Shown here one piece after another: positions 38,129 through 46,348 of a DNA stretch of 64,000 bases (position 1 is its first letter; each line of letters starts with the position of its first letter). The notes beneath the pieces were generated by a model, which did not search any database, was not told the origin of the DNA, and worked only from the letters and a program-made list of their open reading frames with translations. The position numbers and the translations under genes are program-made. The DNA comes from Arthrobacter sp. Leaf234. Lineage in GTDB: Bacteria > Actinomycetota > Actinomycetes > Actinomycetales > Micrococcaceae. The stretch is taken from the NCBI RefSeq assembly GCF_001422665.1, contig NZ_LMLU01000009.1, positions 86,398 to 150,397 of the forward strand. The letters are read 5' to 3'.

Positions 38129-39487
38129 GTGACGACCTCCCCAGGCGGGGTGCCCGGCCAGACCATGTGGCGGGCGCCCCGCCTGACGCATGCCGTGGAC
38201 GCAGCCATCTCGGTTCCGGGCTCCAAGTCCCTCACCAATCGCTACTTGGTGCTCGCGGCCCTGGCCGACGGTCCGTGCGTCCTCCGCCGCCCCCTGCACT
38301 CCCGTGACTCCGCCCTGATGATCACCGCGCTGCGCTCGCTCGGTGCCGTGATCGACGACATACCGGGCGACGGCGACTTCGGGCCCGACCTGCGTGTCAC
38401 CCCCCTTCCCACGGGTGCGCACGAGCCGTCCGCACGGACCGTCGACTGCGGCCTCGCGGGGACGGTCATGCGCTTCGTCCCGGCACTGGCGGGCCTGGTC
38501 ACCGGGACCACGGCCTTCGACGGCGATCCCCACGCGCGCCGCCGGCCGATGGGAGCGATCATCGATGCGCTGCGCGGCCTCGGCATCAGCATCGACGACG
38601 GCGGTGCGGGTTCGTTGCCCTTCACCATCGAGGGCCGGGGCGGGGTGCGGGGCGGCCGACTCGTCATCGACGCGTCCGCCTCCTCGCAGTTCGTGTCCGC
38701 CCTGCTGCTCGTCGGCGCGCGATTCGACGAGGGACTGCACCTCGAACACGTCGGCAAGCCCGTGCCGAGCCTCGACCACGTCCGCATGACCGTCGAGACC
38801 CTGCGCTCCCTCGGCGTCGCGGTGGACGACTCCGTCCCGGACCACTGGCACGTGCCCCCCGGCCCCATCCCCGCGTTCGACGTCGCGATCGAGCCGGACC
38901 TCTCCAACGCGGGGCCGTTCCTGGCGGCGGCCGTCGTCACGGGCGGTACCGTCCGCATCCGCAACTGGCCGTCCGGCACCACGCAGGTCGGCGACGCGTG
39001 GCGCCGCATCCTGCCTTCGATGGGTGCGACGGCGACGCTCGACGACGGCACCCTCACCGTGACCGGCGGGCCGTCGATCACCGGCGGCGTCTTCGCGGAC
39101 ACCTCGGAGCTGGCCCCGACCGTGGCAGCGCTGTGTGCCCTGGCGACGACGCCGTCGACCCTCACCGGGATCGCACACCTCCGCGGCCACGAGACCGATC
39201 GGCTGGCGGCCCTCGCCGCCGAGATCACCGGACTCGGCGGGAGGGTCGAGGAGACGGCCGACGGCCTCGTGATCGAGCCCGCCCCGCTGCACGGCGGCGT
39301 CTTCCACACCTACGAGGACCACCGCATGGCGACCGCCGGGGCGATCCTCGGCCTCGCCGTCGACGGCGTGCAGGTCGAGAACATCGGGACGACGGCGAAG
39401 ACCATGCCGGAGTTCCCCGAGCTCTGGGCGGCCGTCGTGTCCCCCGCCACGCCGTCCACCACGATCGAGTCGGGTGCACGGGCATGA
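38129..39487 (+). CDS. aroA: 5-enolpyruvylshikimate-3-phosphate synthase AroA
   Basis: 452 residues from GTG 38129, 5 nt after the DoxX stop; ATG 38165 (13th codon) is a possible shorter start. It catalyses the sixth shikimate step, joining PEP and shikimate-3-phosphate. PGSKSLTNRYLVLAALADG, the GLAGTVMRFVPALAG region, SSQFVSALLLVGA and HLRGHETDRLAALAAE are standard family motifs. It overlaps rsgA by 4 nt (ATGA). No dedicated Shine-Dalgarno is obvious, so translation may be coupled to the DoxX gene. Confidence 0.95.
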   Translation: MTTSPGGVPGQTMWRAPRLTHAVDAAISVPGSKSLTNRYLVLAALADGPCVLRRPLHSRDSALMITALRSLGAVIDDIPGDGDFGPDLRVTPLPTGAHEPSARTVDCGLAGTVMRFVPALAGLVTGTTAFDGDPHARRRPMGAIIDALRGLGISIDDGGAGSLPFTIEGRGGVRGGRLVIDASASSQFVSALLLVGARFDEGLHLEHVGKPVPSLDHVRMTVETLRSLGVAVDDSVPDHWHVPPGPIPAFDVAIEPDLSNAGPFLAAAVVTGGTVRIRNWPSGTTQVGDAWRRILPSMGATATLDDGTLTVTGGPSITGGVFADTSELAPTVAALCALATTPSTLTGIAHLRGHETDRLAALAAEITGLGGRVEETADGLVIEPAPLHGGVFHTYEDHRMATAGAILGLAVDGVQVENIGTTAKTMPEFPELWAAVVSPATPSTTIESGARA

Positions 39488-40614
39488 GCGAGGCCGGCAA
39501 CCGCAGGGGTTCGCGCGCCTGGGACGAGTCGGACGTCCGGATCCGCCCCAACAAGAAGGGCACGCGCCCGCGGACCAAGACACGTCCCGCCTACGACGAC
39601 GCGGTGATCGGTCGCGTGGTGACCGTGGACCGCGGCCGCTACACCGCGGTGGTCGAGGAGGACACGCCGGGCGAGCGGATCGTCGTGGCCGCCCGGGCCC
39701 GGGAGCTGCGGCGCAACGCCGTCGTCGCCGGTGACCTCGTGGCCCTCGTCGGGGACCTGTCCGGTGGGCCGGATTCCCTCGCGCGGCTCGTGCGCATCGA
39801 GGAGCGGCGCACCGTGCTGCGGCGCAGCGCCGACGACACCGACCCGGTGGAGCGCGTCGTCGTCGCCAATGCCGACCAGCTGGTCATCGTCGTCGCGGCG
39901 GCCAATCCCGAGCCGAGGACCGGCTTCATCGACCGCGCGCTCGTGGCCGCCTACGACGCCGGGATCGAGCCGCTGCTGTGCATCACCAAGGCCGACCTCC
40001 GCGATCCCGCGGACCTGCTCGCCAACTACGAGCACCTCGACCTGCGCGTCATCATCAGCCGGACGGACGAGGGCGTGGGCATCGAGGCCACCTCCGACGA
40101 CGGCGAGTCCGCGCGGCTCTCGCACGGAGCCGTGGACGCCCTGCGGGACGAGCTCGACGGACAGGTCAGCGTGCTGCTGGGACACTCGGGGGTGGGCAAG
40201 TCCACCATGGTGAATGCCCTCACGGGGTCCACCCGCGCGACGGGCGGAGTCAACGCCGTCACCGGGCGCGGGCGCCACACGTCGTCGTCCGCCCTCGCCC
40301 TGAAGGCCGCGGACGCGTCGCCGGGTACGTGGATCATCGACACCCCCGGCATCCGCTCCTTCGGGCTGGCGCACGTGGATGCGGACCGCATCCTCCAGGC
40401 GTTCCCCGACCTCGAGCCCGGGACCGAGCGCTGCGAGCGCGGCTGCCGCCATGACGACAACGCGGTGGACTGCGGCCTGGACGGCTTCGTCGCCGAGGGG
40501 CTCGCGGGCGAATCGGGTCCGGTCCGGCTCGCCAGCCTCCGCAGGTTGCTGACGGCCGGGATCGCGGATCCCCGGGGCAATGCGCATGATGCGAAGGAGC
40601 TGGGCCAGCAGTAG
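39484..40614 (+). CDS. rsgA: Ribosome small-subunit GTPase RsgA
   Basis: 376 residues. A basic N-terminal tail (PNKKGTRPRTKTR) and OB fold precede a circularly permuted GTPase domain: NxxD-like CITKADL (G4) comes before the P-loop GHSGVGKST at 233-241, then DTPGIRSFG (G3). A C-terminal zinc knuckle has CERGCRHDDNAVDC. It matures the 30S subunit by GTP hydrolysis. Coupling to aroA is typical of several Micrococcales genomes. Confidence 0.95.
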   Translation: MSEAGNRRGSRAWDESDVRIRPNKKGTRPRTKTRPAYDDAVIGRVVTVDRGRYTAVVEEDTPGERIVVAARARELRRNAVVAGDLVALVGDLSGGPDSLARLVRIEERRTVLRRSADDTDPVERVVVANADQLVIVVAAANPEPRTGFIDRALVAAYDAGIEPLLCITKADLRDPADLLANYEHLDLRVIISRTDEGVGIEATSDDGESARLSHGAVDALRDELDGQVSVLLGHSGVGKSTMVNALTGSTRATGGVNAVTGRGRHTSSSALALKAADASPGTWIIDTPGIRSFGLAHVDADRILQAFPDLEPGTERCERGCRHDDNAVDCGLDGFVAEGLAGESGPVRLASLRRLLTAGIADPRGNAHDAKELGQQ

Positions 40615-40626
40615 GCGAGGAACTGC

Positions 40627-40772
40627 TAGACTGGCATCTGTTGTTGTTTGCGCATTAAATTTCAAGCCTTGACCCTCCACCTGGAGTTCGACAGCTTTTG
40701 ACGTAAAGCGGGTAACGAACACCACGATGAGCCCCGATCGTCGGGACGCTCTCCCAGGTAAGGATGTACAAC
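40627..40772 (+). promoter_or_regulatory. Cold-shock gene promoter and long 5' leader
   Basis: A -10-like TAGACT (40627-40632) implies transcription from about 40639 and a leader of ~134 nt, which is long for this genome. The leader holds short inverted repeats, such as CTCC-ACCT-GGAG and a CCCGAT..GTCGGG stem near 40733-40748. Long structured leaders control cspA in other bacteria by folding changes in the cold. Confidence 0.45.
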
Positions 40773-40976
40773 ATGGCTACTGGCACAGTGAAATGGTTCA
40801 ACGCCGAAAAGGGCTTCGGCTTCATCGCTCCCGAGGACGGCGGCGCTGACGTGTTCGCCCACTTCTCCGCGATCAACTCGAACGGCTACCGTTCCCTCGA
40901 GGAGAACCAGAAGGTCAACTTCGAGACCACCCAGGGCCCCAAGGGTCCCCAGGCCGAGAACATCACCGTTCTCTGA
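40773..40976 (+). CDS. CspA-family cold-shock protein
   Basis: 67 residues. I start at ATG 40773 (MATGTVKWF), the family's usual N-terminus, rather than the in-frame ATG at 40764; AAGGA lies about 9 nt upstream. RNP1 KGFGFI and RNP2 VFAHF are present. It is a five-stranded OB fold that melts mRNA secondary structure. It is monocistronic with a strong terminator and a long leader. Confidence 0.96.
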   Translation: MATGTVKWFNAEKGFGFIAPEDGGADVFAHFSAINSNGYRSLEENQKVNFETTQGPKGPQAENITVL

Positions 40977-41011
40977 TCCTGCTCGGCACCGCTGACGCGG
41001 CGCCGGATCGA

Positions 41012-41046
41012 AAGCCACCGCGCGGCGAGAGCCCGCGGTGGCTTTT
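41012..41046 (+). terminator. Intrinsic terminator of the cold-shock gene
   Basis: Perfect 11-bp stem AAGCCACCGCG/CGCGGTGGCTT around an 11-nt loop, ending in TTTT at 41043-41046. Confidence 0.85.
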
Positions 41047-41113
41047 CGCTGTCATGACCCGCCCGGCCGCGCCCCGGCATGCGCGGGCCCACCGGGACGA
41101 TAGGTTGATCGGT

Positions 41114-41923
41114 ATGAGTTTCATGCAGGGCTACAACGACGACCTCCGGCTCGCGCACATCATGGCCGACTCCGTCGACGACCAGACGATGTCCCGCTTC
41201 AAGGCCCTCGACCTCCGGATCGAGACCAAGCCGGACCTCACGCCCGTGACGGACGCCGACAAAGGCGCCGAGGAGGCGATCCGCGGGCAGCTCTCGAGGG
41301 CACGGCCCCGCGACGCCGTGCTCGGCGAGGAGTTCGGCAGCACCGGCTCCGGCTCACGCCGCTGGGTGATTGACCCCATCGACGGCACGAAGAACTTCGT
41401 CCGCGGCGTCCCCGTGTGGGCAACGCTCATCTCGCTGGTCGACGACGGCAAGCCCGTCGTCGGTGTCGTCAGCGCTCCCGCCCTGGGCAAGCGCTGGTGG
41501 GCCGCCGAGGGGACCGGCGCCTACACCGGTAAGTCCCTCGCCGCGGCGCAGCGCCTCAGGGTCTCCAACGTCTCCCGCCTCGAGGATGCCTCCCTCTCCT
41601 ACTCCAGCCTGTCCGGCTGGCGCGAGCGCGGGGCGCTCGCCGAATTCGTCAACCTGACGGACCGCGTGTGGCGGACGCGCGCCTACGGCGACTTCTGGTC
41701 CTACTGCCTGGTGGCCGAGGGCGCCGTCGACATCGCCTGCGAACCCGCCTTGAATCTGTACGACATGGCGGCCCTGGTCCCGATCGTGACCGAGGCCGGT
41801 GGCCGCTTCACCTCGCTCGACGGCGAGGACGGACCCCACGGCGGCAATGCGCTCGCCACCAACGGGACGCTCCACAGCGAGGTCCTCCGCACGTTGAATC
41901 CCGATGTGGACGATCTTCTCTAG
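41114..41923 (+). CDS. hisN: Histidinol-phosphatase, inositol monophosphatase family
   Basis: 269 residues. The metal-binding motifs of the IMPase fold are present: GEE(F) with E72-E73, DPIDGTKNF with D87, and a late [14 protein letters not shown] motif. This matches the HisN type of Actinomycetota, which dephosphorylates histidinol phosphate. The start is short-leadered: a TAGGTT hexamer (41101-41106) precedes the ATG at 41114 by 7 nt with no clear ribosome-binding site. An inositol-1-phosphatase activity cannot be excluded by sequence alone. Confidence 0.85.
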   Translation: MSFMQGYNDDLRLAHIMADSVDDQTMSRFKALDLRIETKPDLTPVTDADKGAEEAIRGQLSRARPRDAVLGEEFGSTGSGSRRWVIDPIDGTKNFVRGVPVWATLISLVDDGKPVVGVVSAPALGKRWWAAEGTGAYTGKSLAAAQRLRVSNVSRLEDASLSYSSLSGWRERGALAEFVNLTDRVWRTRAYGDFWSYCLVAEGAVDIACEPALNLYDMAALVPIVTEAGGRFTSLDGEDGPHGGNALATNGTLHSEVLRTLNPDVDDLL

Positions 41924-41950
41924 CAGCCGACCGGCACCTGGACACACGGC

Positions 41951-42712
41951 ATGAACATCGGCCCCCGGCTCGACGACGACCGCCGGCGCGAACTGGCGGG
42001 CGCCTACCTCTCGGGAGCCGGGCGCTACGACCGCGTACGGCCCGGCTACCCCTCTGCCGTCGCCGACTGGGTCGTCCCGGCGGACGCGCGCCAGGCGGTC
42101 GACGTCGGCGCCGGTACGGGACTGTTCACCCGCGACCTCGTGGAGCGCGGGCTCGAGGCCACGGCGATCGATCCCTCCGAGGACATGCTGGCCGTCCTCG
42201 CCACGCACCTGCCCGAGGTTCCCGCGGTGGTCGGCACCGCCGAGCAGACGGGTCTCCCCCGGTCCTCCGCCGATCTGCTGGTGCTCGCGCAGACCTGGCA
42301 CTGGTGCGACCACGCAGCCACCGTCGACGAGGCCGCCCGCGTGCTGCGGCCCGGCGGCAGACTCGCCGTGGTGTGGAACCAGCTCGATGTCTCCCTCCCC
42401 TGGGTCCACCGGCTCTCGAGGATCATGCACGCCGGAGACGTGTTCTCCCCCGAGGACCGCCCGTCCTTCGGCCCGGCCTTCGGCGCGTCCGAGGAGCTGC
42501 TCGTGCACTGGACCCAGGAACTCGCCGTCGAGGACGTCGTCGACCTGGCCCGGTCGCGGAGCTACTACCGCCGGGCGGGCCCGGCGCTGCGCTCGCGGGT
42601 GGAGACCAACCTCTCGTGGTACCTGACGGACTACCTCGCCTTCCGGCCGGAAGCGGTGCTCCGCCTGCCCTACTACACCCATGCGTGGCGCGCGGACCTT
42701 CCCCTGCCCTAG
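41951..42712 (+). CDS. Class I SAM-dependent methyltransferase
   Basis: 253 residues. AVDVGAGTGLFTRDL is the SAM-binding motif I (about 51-65), followed by ATAIDPSEDML (motif II) and LVLAQTWHWCDHAA. The family is Methyltransf_11/25-like small-molecule methyltransferases. It begins 28 nt after hisN. Its stop codon overlaps the first operator box of the manganese importer. The substrate is unknown. Confidence 0.87.
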   Translation: MNIGPRLDDDRRRELAGAYLSGAGRYDRVRPGYPSAVADWVVPADARQAVDVGAGTGLFTRDLVERGLEATAIDPSEDMLAVLATHLPEVPAVVGTAEQTGLPRSSADLLVLAQTWHWCDHAATVDEAARVLRPGGRLAVVWNQLDVSLPWVHRLSRIMHAGDVFSPEDRPSFGPAFGASEELLVHWTQELAVEDVVDLARSRSYYRRAGPALRSRVETNLSWYLTDYLAFRPEAVLRLPYYTHAWRADLPLP

Positions 42713-42755
42713 ATTTCGGCCTGCCTCGACGTTAGATTTAGGCATGCCTCAACAT
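42711..42755 (+). promoter_or_regulatory. Two direct-repeat DtxR/MntR-type operator boxes
   Basis: Box 1 (42711-42733) and box 2 (42734-42756) are adjacent 23-nt direct repeats; 18 of 23 bases agree. Box 2 contains the near-perfect dyad TTTAGGCA-TGCCTCAA (42737-42752), typical of DtxR/MntR operators with a GGC-TGCC core; box 1 is weaker (TTTCGGCC-TGCCTCGA). Box 2 contains the ATG of the first importer gene. Confidence 0.75.
42733..42738 (+). promoter_or_regulatory. -10 element of leaderless mntA transcript
   Basis: TAGATT ends 5 nt before the ATG at 42744, placing the predicted transcription start at the start codon and inside operator box 2. Confidence 0.5.
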
Positions 42756-43667
42756 CGATCCGCACCGGTGACGGGGACGATCGCCCTCGCCGCCTCCCTC
42801 CTGCTCGCCGGTTGTGCGGCGTCGGCCGGGGCAGCACCGGGCGAGGGCCGGGAGGACGACCGCGCGCTGGTCCTCACGACCTTCTCCGTCCTGGCGGATC
42901 TCGCCGACACGGTGGGCGGGGGCCACGTCCGCGTGGAGTCGATCACGAAGGTCGGCGCGGAGATCCACGGGTACGAACCGACACCCTCGGACCTGGTCCG
43001 CGCCCAGGAGGCGGACCTCATCCTCGACAACGGGCTCGGGCTGGAGCGCTGGTTCGAGCGGTTCCTGAACTCGGTCGACGCTCCCCACGTGGTCCTCTCC
43101 GACGGCGTTGAACGGGTCGACATCCGGTCCGGCGACTACACGGGCCGGGCGAATCCGCACGCGTGGATGTCGCCGGTCGCCGCACAGACCTATGTGGACA
43201 ACACCGTCTCGGCCCTCTCGCGCCTCGAACCCGGCCACGCCGCCGACTTCGAGGAGAACGGGCGCGCGCTGAAGGCCGAACTGGAGGACATCCTCGCCGA
43301 CTTCAGGGCGGACATCGCCGGGATCGACGAGCCGGCGCTGGTCAGCTGCGAAGGTGCGTTCTCCTACCTGGCGCGGGACACGGGACTGCAGGAAGCCTTC
43401 CTCTGGCCCGTCAATGCCGACGCGGAGGGCACCCCACGCCAGATCCGCGGCGTCATCGATTTCGTCGAGGAGAACGACGTCCCGACGCTCTTCTGCGAAT
43501 CCACGGTCAATCCGTCCGCCCAGGAACAGGTGGCTCTCACCACGGGCGCCCGGCTCGGCGGGACCCTCTACGTCGATTCGCTCTCCACCGAGGACGGCCC
43601 GGTGCCCACGTTCGTCGACCTCATCCGCTACGACCTGCGGACCATCGCGGAAGGACTCGCCCGATGA
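42744..43667 (+). CDS. mntA: Manganese-type ABC importer substrate-binding lipoprotein
   Basis: 307 residues. I start at ATG 42744, the one in the operator, because the signal peptide begins just after it: MPQHRS..ASLLLAGC with lipidated Cys24. Cluster A-I fold with GYEPTPSDL (metal His region), NPHAWMSP, CEGAFSYLARD and FCESTVNP. No His-rich loop, unlike the zinc ZnuA earlier. The regulator gene downstream and the MntR boxes suggest Mn2+, possibly also Fe2+. Confidence 0.88.
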   Translation: MPQHRSAPVTGTIALAASLLLAGCAASAGAAPGEGREDDRALVLTTFSVLADLADTVGGGHVRVESITKVGAEIHGYEPTPSDLVRAQEADLILDNGLGLERWFERFLNSVDAPHVVLSDGVERVDIRSGDYTGRANPHAWMSPVAAQTYVDNTVSALSRLEPGHAADFEENGRALKAELEDILADFRADIAGIDEPALVSCEGAFSYLARDTGLQEAFLWPVNADAEGTPRQIRGVIDFVEENDVPTLFCESTVNPSAQEQVALTTGARLGGTLYVDSLSTEDGPVPTFVDLIRYDLRTIAEGLAR

Positions 43668-44482
43668 GCAGCATGCCCACCGACCACGTGCCGACGGGCG
43701 ACGCCCCGGAGGACGGTGCCCCGGTCCTCGATGTCCGCGGGGTCGGTGTGACCTACGACGACGTGCAGGCGCTCGACGACGTCTCGGTGTCGCTGCGGGC
43801 CGGCAGCATCTGCGGCCTGATCGGCGTCAACGGTTCGGGTAAGTCGACGCTCTTCAAGGCACTGATGGGGCTCGTGGCCCCGCAGCAGGGCACGGTGGAG
43901 CTCTTCGGCCGGACGACGGCGGCGGCGCGGAAGGCAGGCCTCGTCGCGTACATGCCGCAGGCCGAGGAGGTGGACTGGACCTTCCCAGTGTCGGTGTCCG
44001 ACGTCGTCGGGATGGGCGTGTACGGGCGTCTCGGAGCTGCACGCCGGCTCCGTCCGGCGGATCGTGCCGCCGTCGGCGAGGCGCTCGAGCGGGTGGGCCT
44101 GACCGACCTCGCGAGGCGCCAGATCGGCCGGCTCTCCGGCGGACAGCGCAAGCGCGTGTTCATCGCCCGCAGCATCGCGCAGGACGCACGCCTGCTGCTG
44201 CTCGACGAGCCCTTCGCGGGGGTCGACCAGGCGAGCGAGCGCACCATGACCGCACTCCTGAGGGACCTGCGCGAGGAAGGCCGGACGGTGCTCGTCTCGA
44301 CGCACGATCTCGCGGGGGTACCGGAGTTCTGCGACGAGGCCGTCCTGCTGCACCGGCGGGTCCTCGCCCACGGGCACCCGGCCGCGGTACTGACACAGGG
44401 CAACCTGGCTCGCGCCTTCGGAGCCGCCCCGTCCGACGCCGTTCCCCGGCCCCTCCTTCCCGCCCCGATCGGAGAAATGTGA
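43664..44482 (+). CDS. mntB: Manganese-type ABC importer ATP-binding protein
   Basis: 272 residues. ATG 43664 overlaps the upstream stop (ATGA); ATG 43673 is an alternative. Walker A GVNGSGKST, signature LSGGQRKRVF, Walker B LLLLDEPFAGVD and H-loop VSTHDLAG are clear. It belongs to the SitB/MntB/ZnuC type of metal importer ATPases. It energises the permease beginning 2 nt downstream of its stop. Confidence 0.9.
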   Translation: MSSMPTDHVPTGDAPEDGAPVLDVRGVGVTYDDVQALDDVSVSLRAGSICGLIGVNGSGKSTLFKALMGLVAPQQGTVELFGRTTAAARKAGLVAYMPQAEEVDWTFPVSVSDVVGMGVYGRLGAARRLRPADRAAVGEALERVGLTDLARRQIGRLSGGQRKRVFIARSIAQDARLLLLDEPFAGVDQASERTMTALLRDLREEGRTVLVSTHDLAGVPEFCDEAVLLHRRVLAHGHPAAVLTQGNLARAFGAAPSDAVPRPLLPAPIGEM

Positions 44483-44483
44483 C

Positions 44484-45431
44484 ATGGACGTGCTCGCCTT
44501 CCTCGTCGAACCCCTGCAGTACGGTTTCCTCACCCGGGCACTGGCCGTGACCGTCGCCGCCGCCGTCGTCGCCGCGGTACTCTCCTGCTGGCTGATCCTC
44601 ATGGGCTGGTCGCTCATGGGCGACGCCGTGTCCCACGCCGTCCTCCCCGGAGTGGCGCTGGCGTACATCATCGGCATCCCGTTCTCGATCGGTGCCTTCG
44701 TCTTCGGCGCGGGTGCGGTGGCGCTCATCGGGATCGTCCGGTCGACGACGAAGCTCAAGGCCGACACGGTGATCGGTGTGGTGTTCACGGCGCTGTTCGC
44801 GGCGGGGCTAGCGATCGTCTCCGCCACCCCGTCGCAGATCGACCTGATGCACATCCTCTTCGGCAACGTGCTCGGCGTGTCGGCGAGCGATGTCTGGCAG
44901 GTCCTCATCCTGGGGGCCGTCACGCTCGCGATCCTGCTGTTCAAGCGCCGGGACCTCACCCTGCTGGCCTTCGACCGCACGCACGCCCACGTGATCGGCC
45001 TCAACACCCGCTTCCTCTCGGCGCTCCTGCTGGGGCTCCTCGCCCTCACGGTGGTCGTCGGCCTGCAGGCCGTCGGGATCATCCTCGTCGTGGCGATGCT
45101 GATCACGCCCGGCGCCACGGCTTTCCTGCTCTCGCGCAGCTTCGACCGCATGCTGGTGATCGCCGTCGTCCTCACCGTCGCCGCGTCCGTCACCGGCATC
45201 TACGCCAGCTACTACCTCGACATCTCCACCGGGGCCGCCGTGGTGCTGAGCCAGGCGATCGTCTTCGCCGTCGTCTACCTCGTCGGTCGACCGGACGGCG
45301 TGCTGTGGCAGGCACGTCGCCGGCGCCCGGGGTCGTCCGTCGGTGGACGGCGGCAGTCCGCGGATGCCGTCGCTGCTGCGGCCGTCGCCCCGCGATGCAG
45401 TGCCGACGACGCCGCGACGAGCGGCGCCTGA
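44484..45431 (+). CDS. mntC: Manganese-type ABC importer permease
   Basis: 315 residues. About eight hydrophobic segments (AVTVAAAVVAAVLSCWLILMGW, VFVFGAGAVALIGI-like, ALLLGLLALTVVVGLQAVG). The motif MGDAVSHAVLPGVALAYIIG is the ABC-3 family signature for metal permeases. The C-terminal ~50 residues are Arg/Ala-rich and probably cytoplasmic. TGATG overlap with mntR. Confidence 0.9.
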   Translation: MDVLAFLVEPLQYGFLTRALAVTVAAAVVAAVLSCWLILMGWSLMGDAVSHAVLPGVALAYIIGIPFSIGAFVFGAGAVALIGIVRSTTKLKADTVIGVVFTALFAAGLAIVSATPSQIDLMHILFGNVLGVSASDVWQVLILGAVTLAILLFKRRDLTLLAFDRTHAHVIGLNTRFLSALLLGLLALTVVVGLQAVGIILVVAMLITPGATAFLLSRSFDRMLVIAVVLTVAASVTGIYASYYLDISTGAAVVLSQAIVFAVVYLVGRPDGVLWQARRRRPGSSVGGRRQSADAVAAAAVAPRCSADDAATSGA

Positions 45432-46171
45432 TGGCCGGCCGGAAGGGTTCGGTGCTCAGCATCGAGTCCTCCAGCGTGCAGGACTACGTCAAGGCGATCT
45501 ATGCGTCCACCGAATGGCAGGGGGGCGACGTCACGGCGTCCCACCTTGCCGGGCGCCTCTCCGTCGCCAACTCCTCCGTCACCGGGATGGTCACCAAACT
45601 GGTGGATCTGGGTCTCGCCGAGCACCGGAAGTACGGGCCCGTGGGCCTCACGCCGTCGGGCCGGGCTCTCGCCCTCGCCATGGTGCGGCGCCACCGCCTG
45701 ATCGAGACCTTCCTCGTCACGGAGCTCGGTTACGGGTGGGACGAGGTGCACGACGAAGCCGAGCTGCTCGAGCACACGGTCTCGGACGCCTTCATCGAGC
45801 GAGTCGACGCGAAGCTCGGACGGCCCCGGCGGGACCCGCACGGGGACCCCATCCCGGCCGCGGACGGGACCGTCGTCTATCCGGTGGCGCACCGCCTCGA
45901 CGGCCTGGACGACGGGCACACCGGCCGCCTCGTGCGCGTCAGCGACGACGATCCCGAGGTGCTGCGGTATCTGGACAGCGAGGGGATCCCGCTCGACGCA
46001 GACCTCCGGCTCGGGCGTCGCGGAGGGCAATCGCTGCTCGACCTGCACGTCGGGGCGGACGGCGCGCGGGCGCTCACCGTCGACGCGGTGCTCGCACGCG
46101 CCCTGTGGATCGAGAGCACCACGCCCCATCAGGGGTGCACGCTCGCCGAATCCTCGTCGACGCAGCGGTGA
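45431..46171 (+). CDS. mntR: DtxR/MntR-family metal-dependent repressor
   Basis: 246 residues. An N-terminal winged helix (VTASHLAGRLSVANSSVTGMVTKLVDLGL, about 30-60) precedes the metal-binding/dimerisation domain MVRRHRLIETFLVTELGYGWDEVHDEAELLEH (about 85-120) and DPHGDPIP. A C-terminal SH3-like domain (about 165-240) follows. Such proteins repress uptake when Mn2+ (MntR) or Fe2+ (IdeR) is high. As last gene of the importer operon, it most likely binds the double operator at the operon start (autoregulated). Mn versus Fe cannot be settled by sequence alone. Confidence 0.88.
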   Translation: MAGRKGSVLSIESSSVQDYVKAIYASTEWQGGDVTASHLAGRLSVANSSVTGMVTKLVDLGLAEHRKYGPVGLTPSGRALALAMVRRHRLIETFLVTELGYGWDEVHDEAELLEHTVSDAFIERVDAKLGRPRRDPHGDPIPAADGTVVYPVAHRLDGLDDGHTGRLVRVSDDDPEVLRYLDSEGIPLDADLRLGRRGGQSLLDLHVGADGARALTVDAVLARALWIESTTPHQGCTLAESSSTQR

Positions 46172-46265
46172 CGCCCGTCGGGCAGCGCAGGGGACCACGC
46201 AGCAGTGACGACGCAGCCGTGACGACGCAGCCGTGACGCGCGTGTGACGCGGGGCATGCAGCGAT
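46160..46265 (+). repeat. Degenerate 14-nt tandem repeat block B
   Basis: Three contiguous 14-nt units at 46197-46210 (ACGCAGCAGTGACG), 46211-46224 and 46225-46238 (both ACGCAGCCGTGACG). Outlying related copies lie at 46160 (ACGCAGCGGTGACG, overlapping the mntR stop) and about 46256 (ATGCAGCGATGACG). They lie in the 177-nt gap before the carboxylate-amine ligase gene. They share the GCAGC..GAC core with block A at 11225, same strand. Confidence 0.8.
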
Positions 46266-46348
46266 GACGGTCCGGCCGCAGCCCCCTCATAGACTGGGCA
46301 CGAAACCGGCTCGTGCACGGCCCCGATGCTCCTGGAGGGAGACCACCG

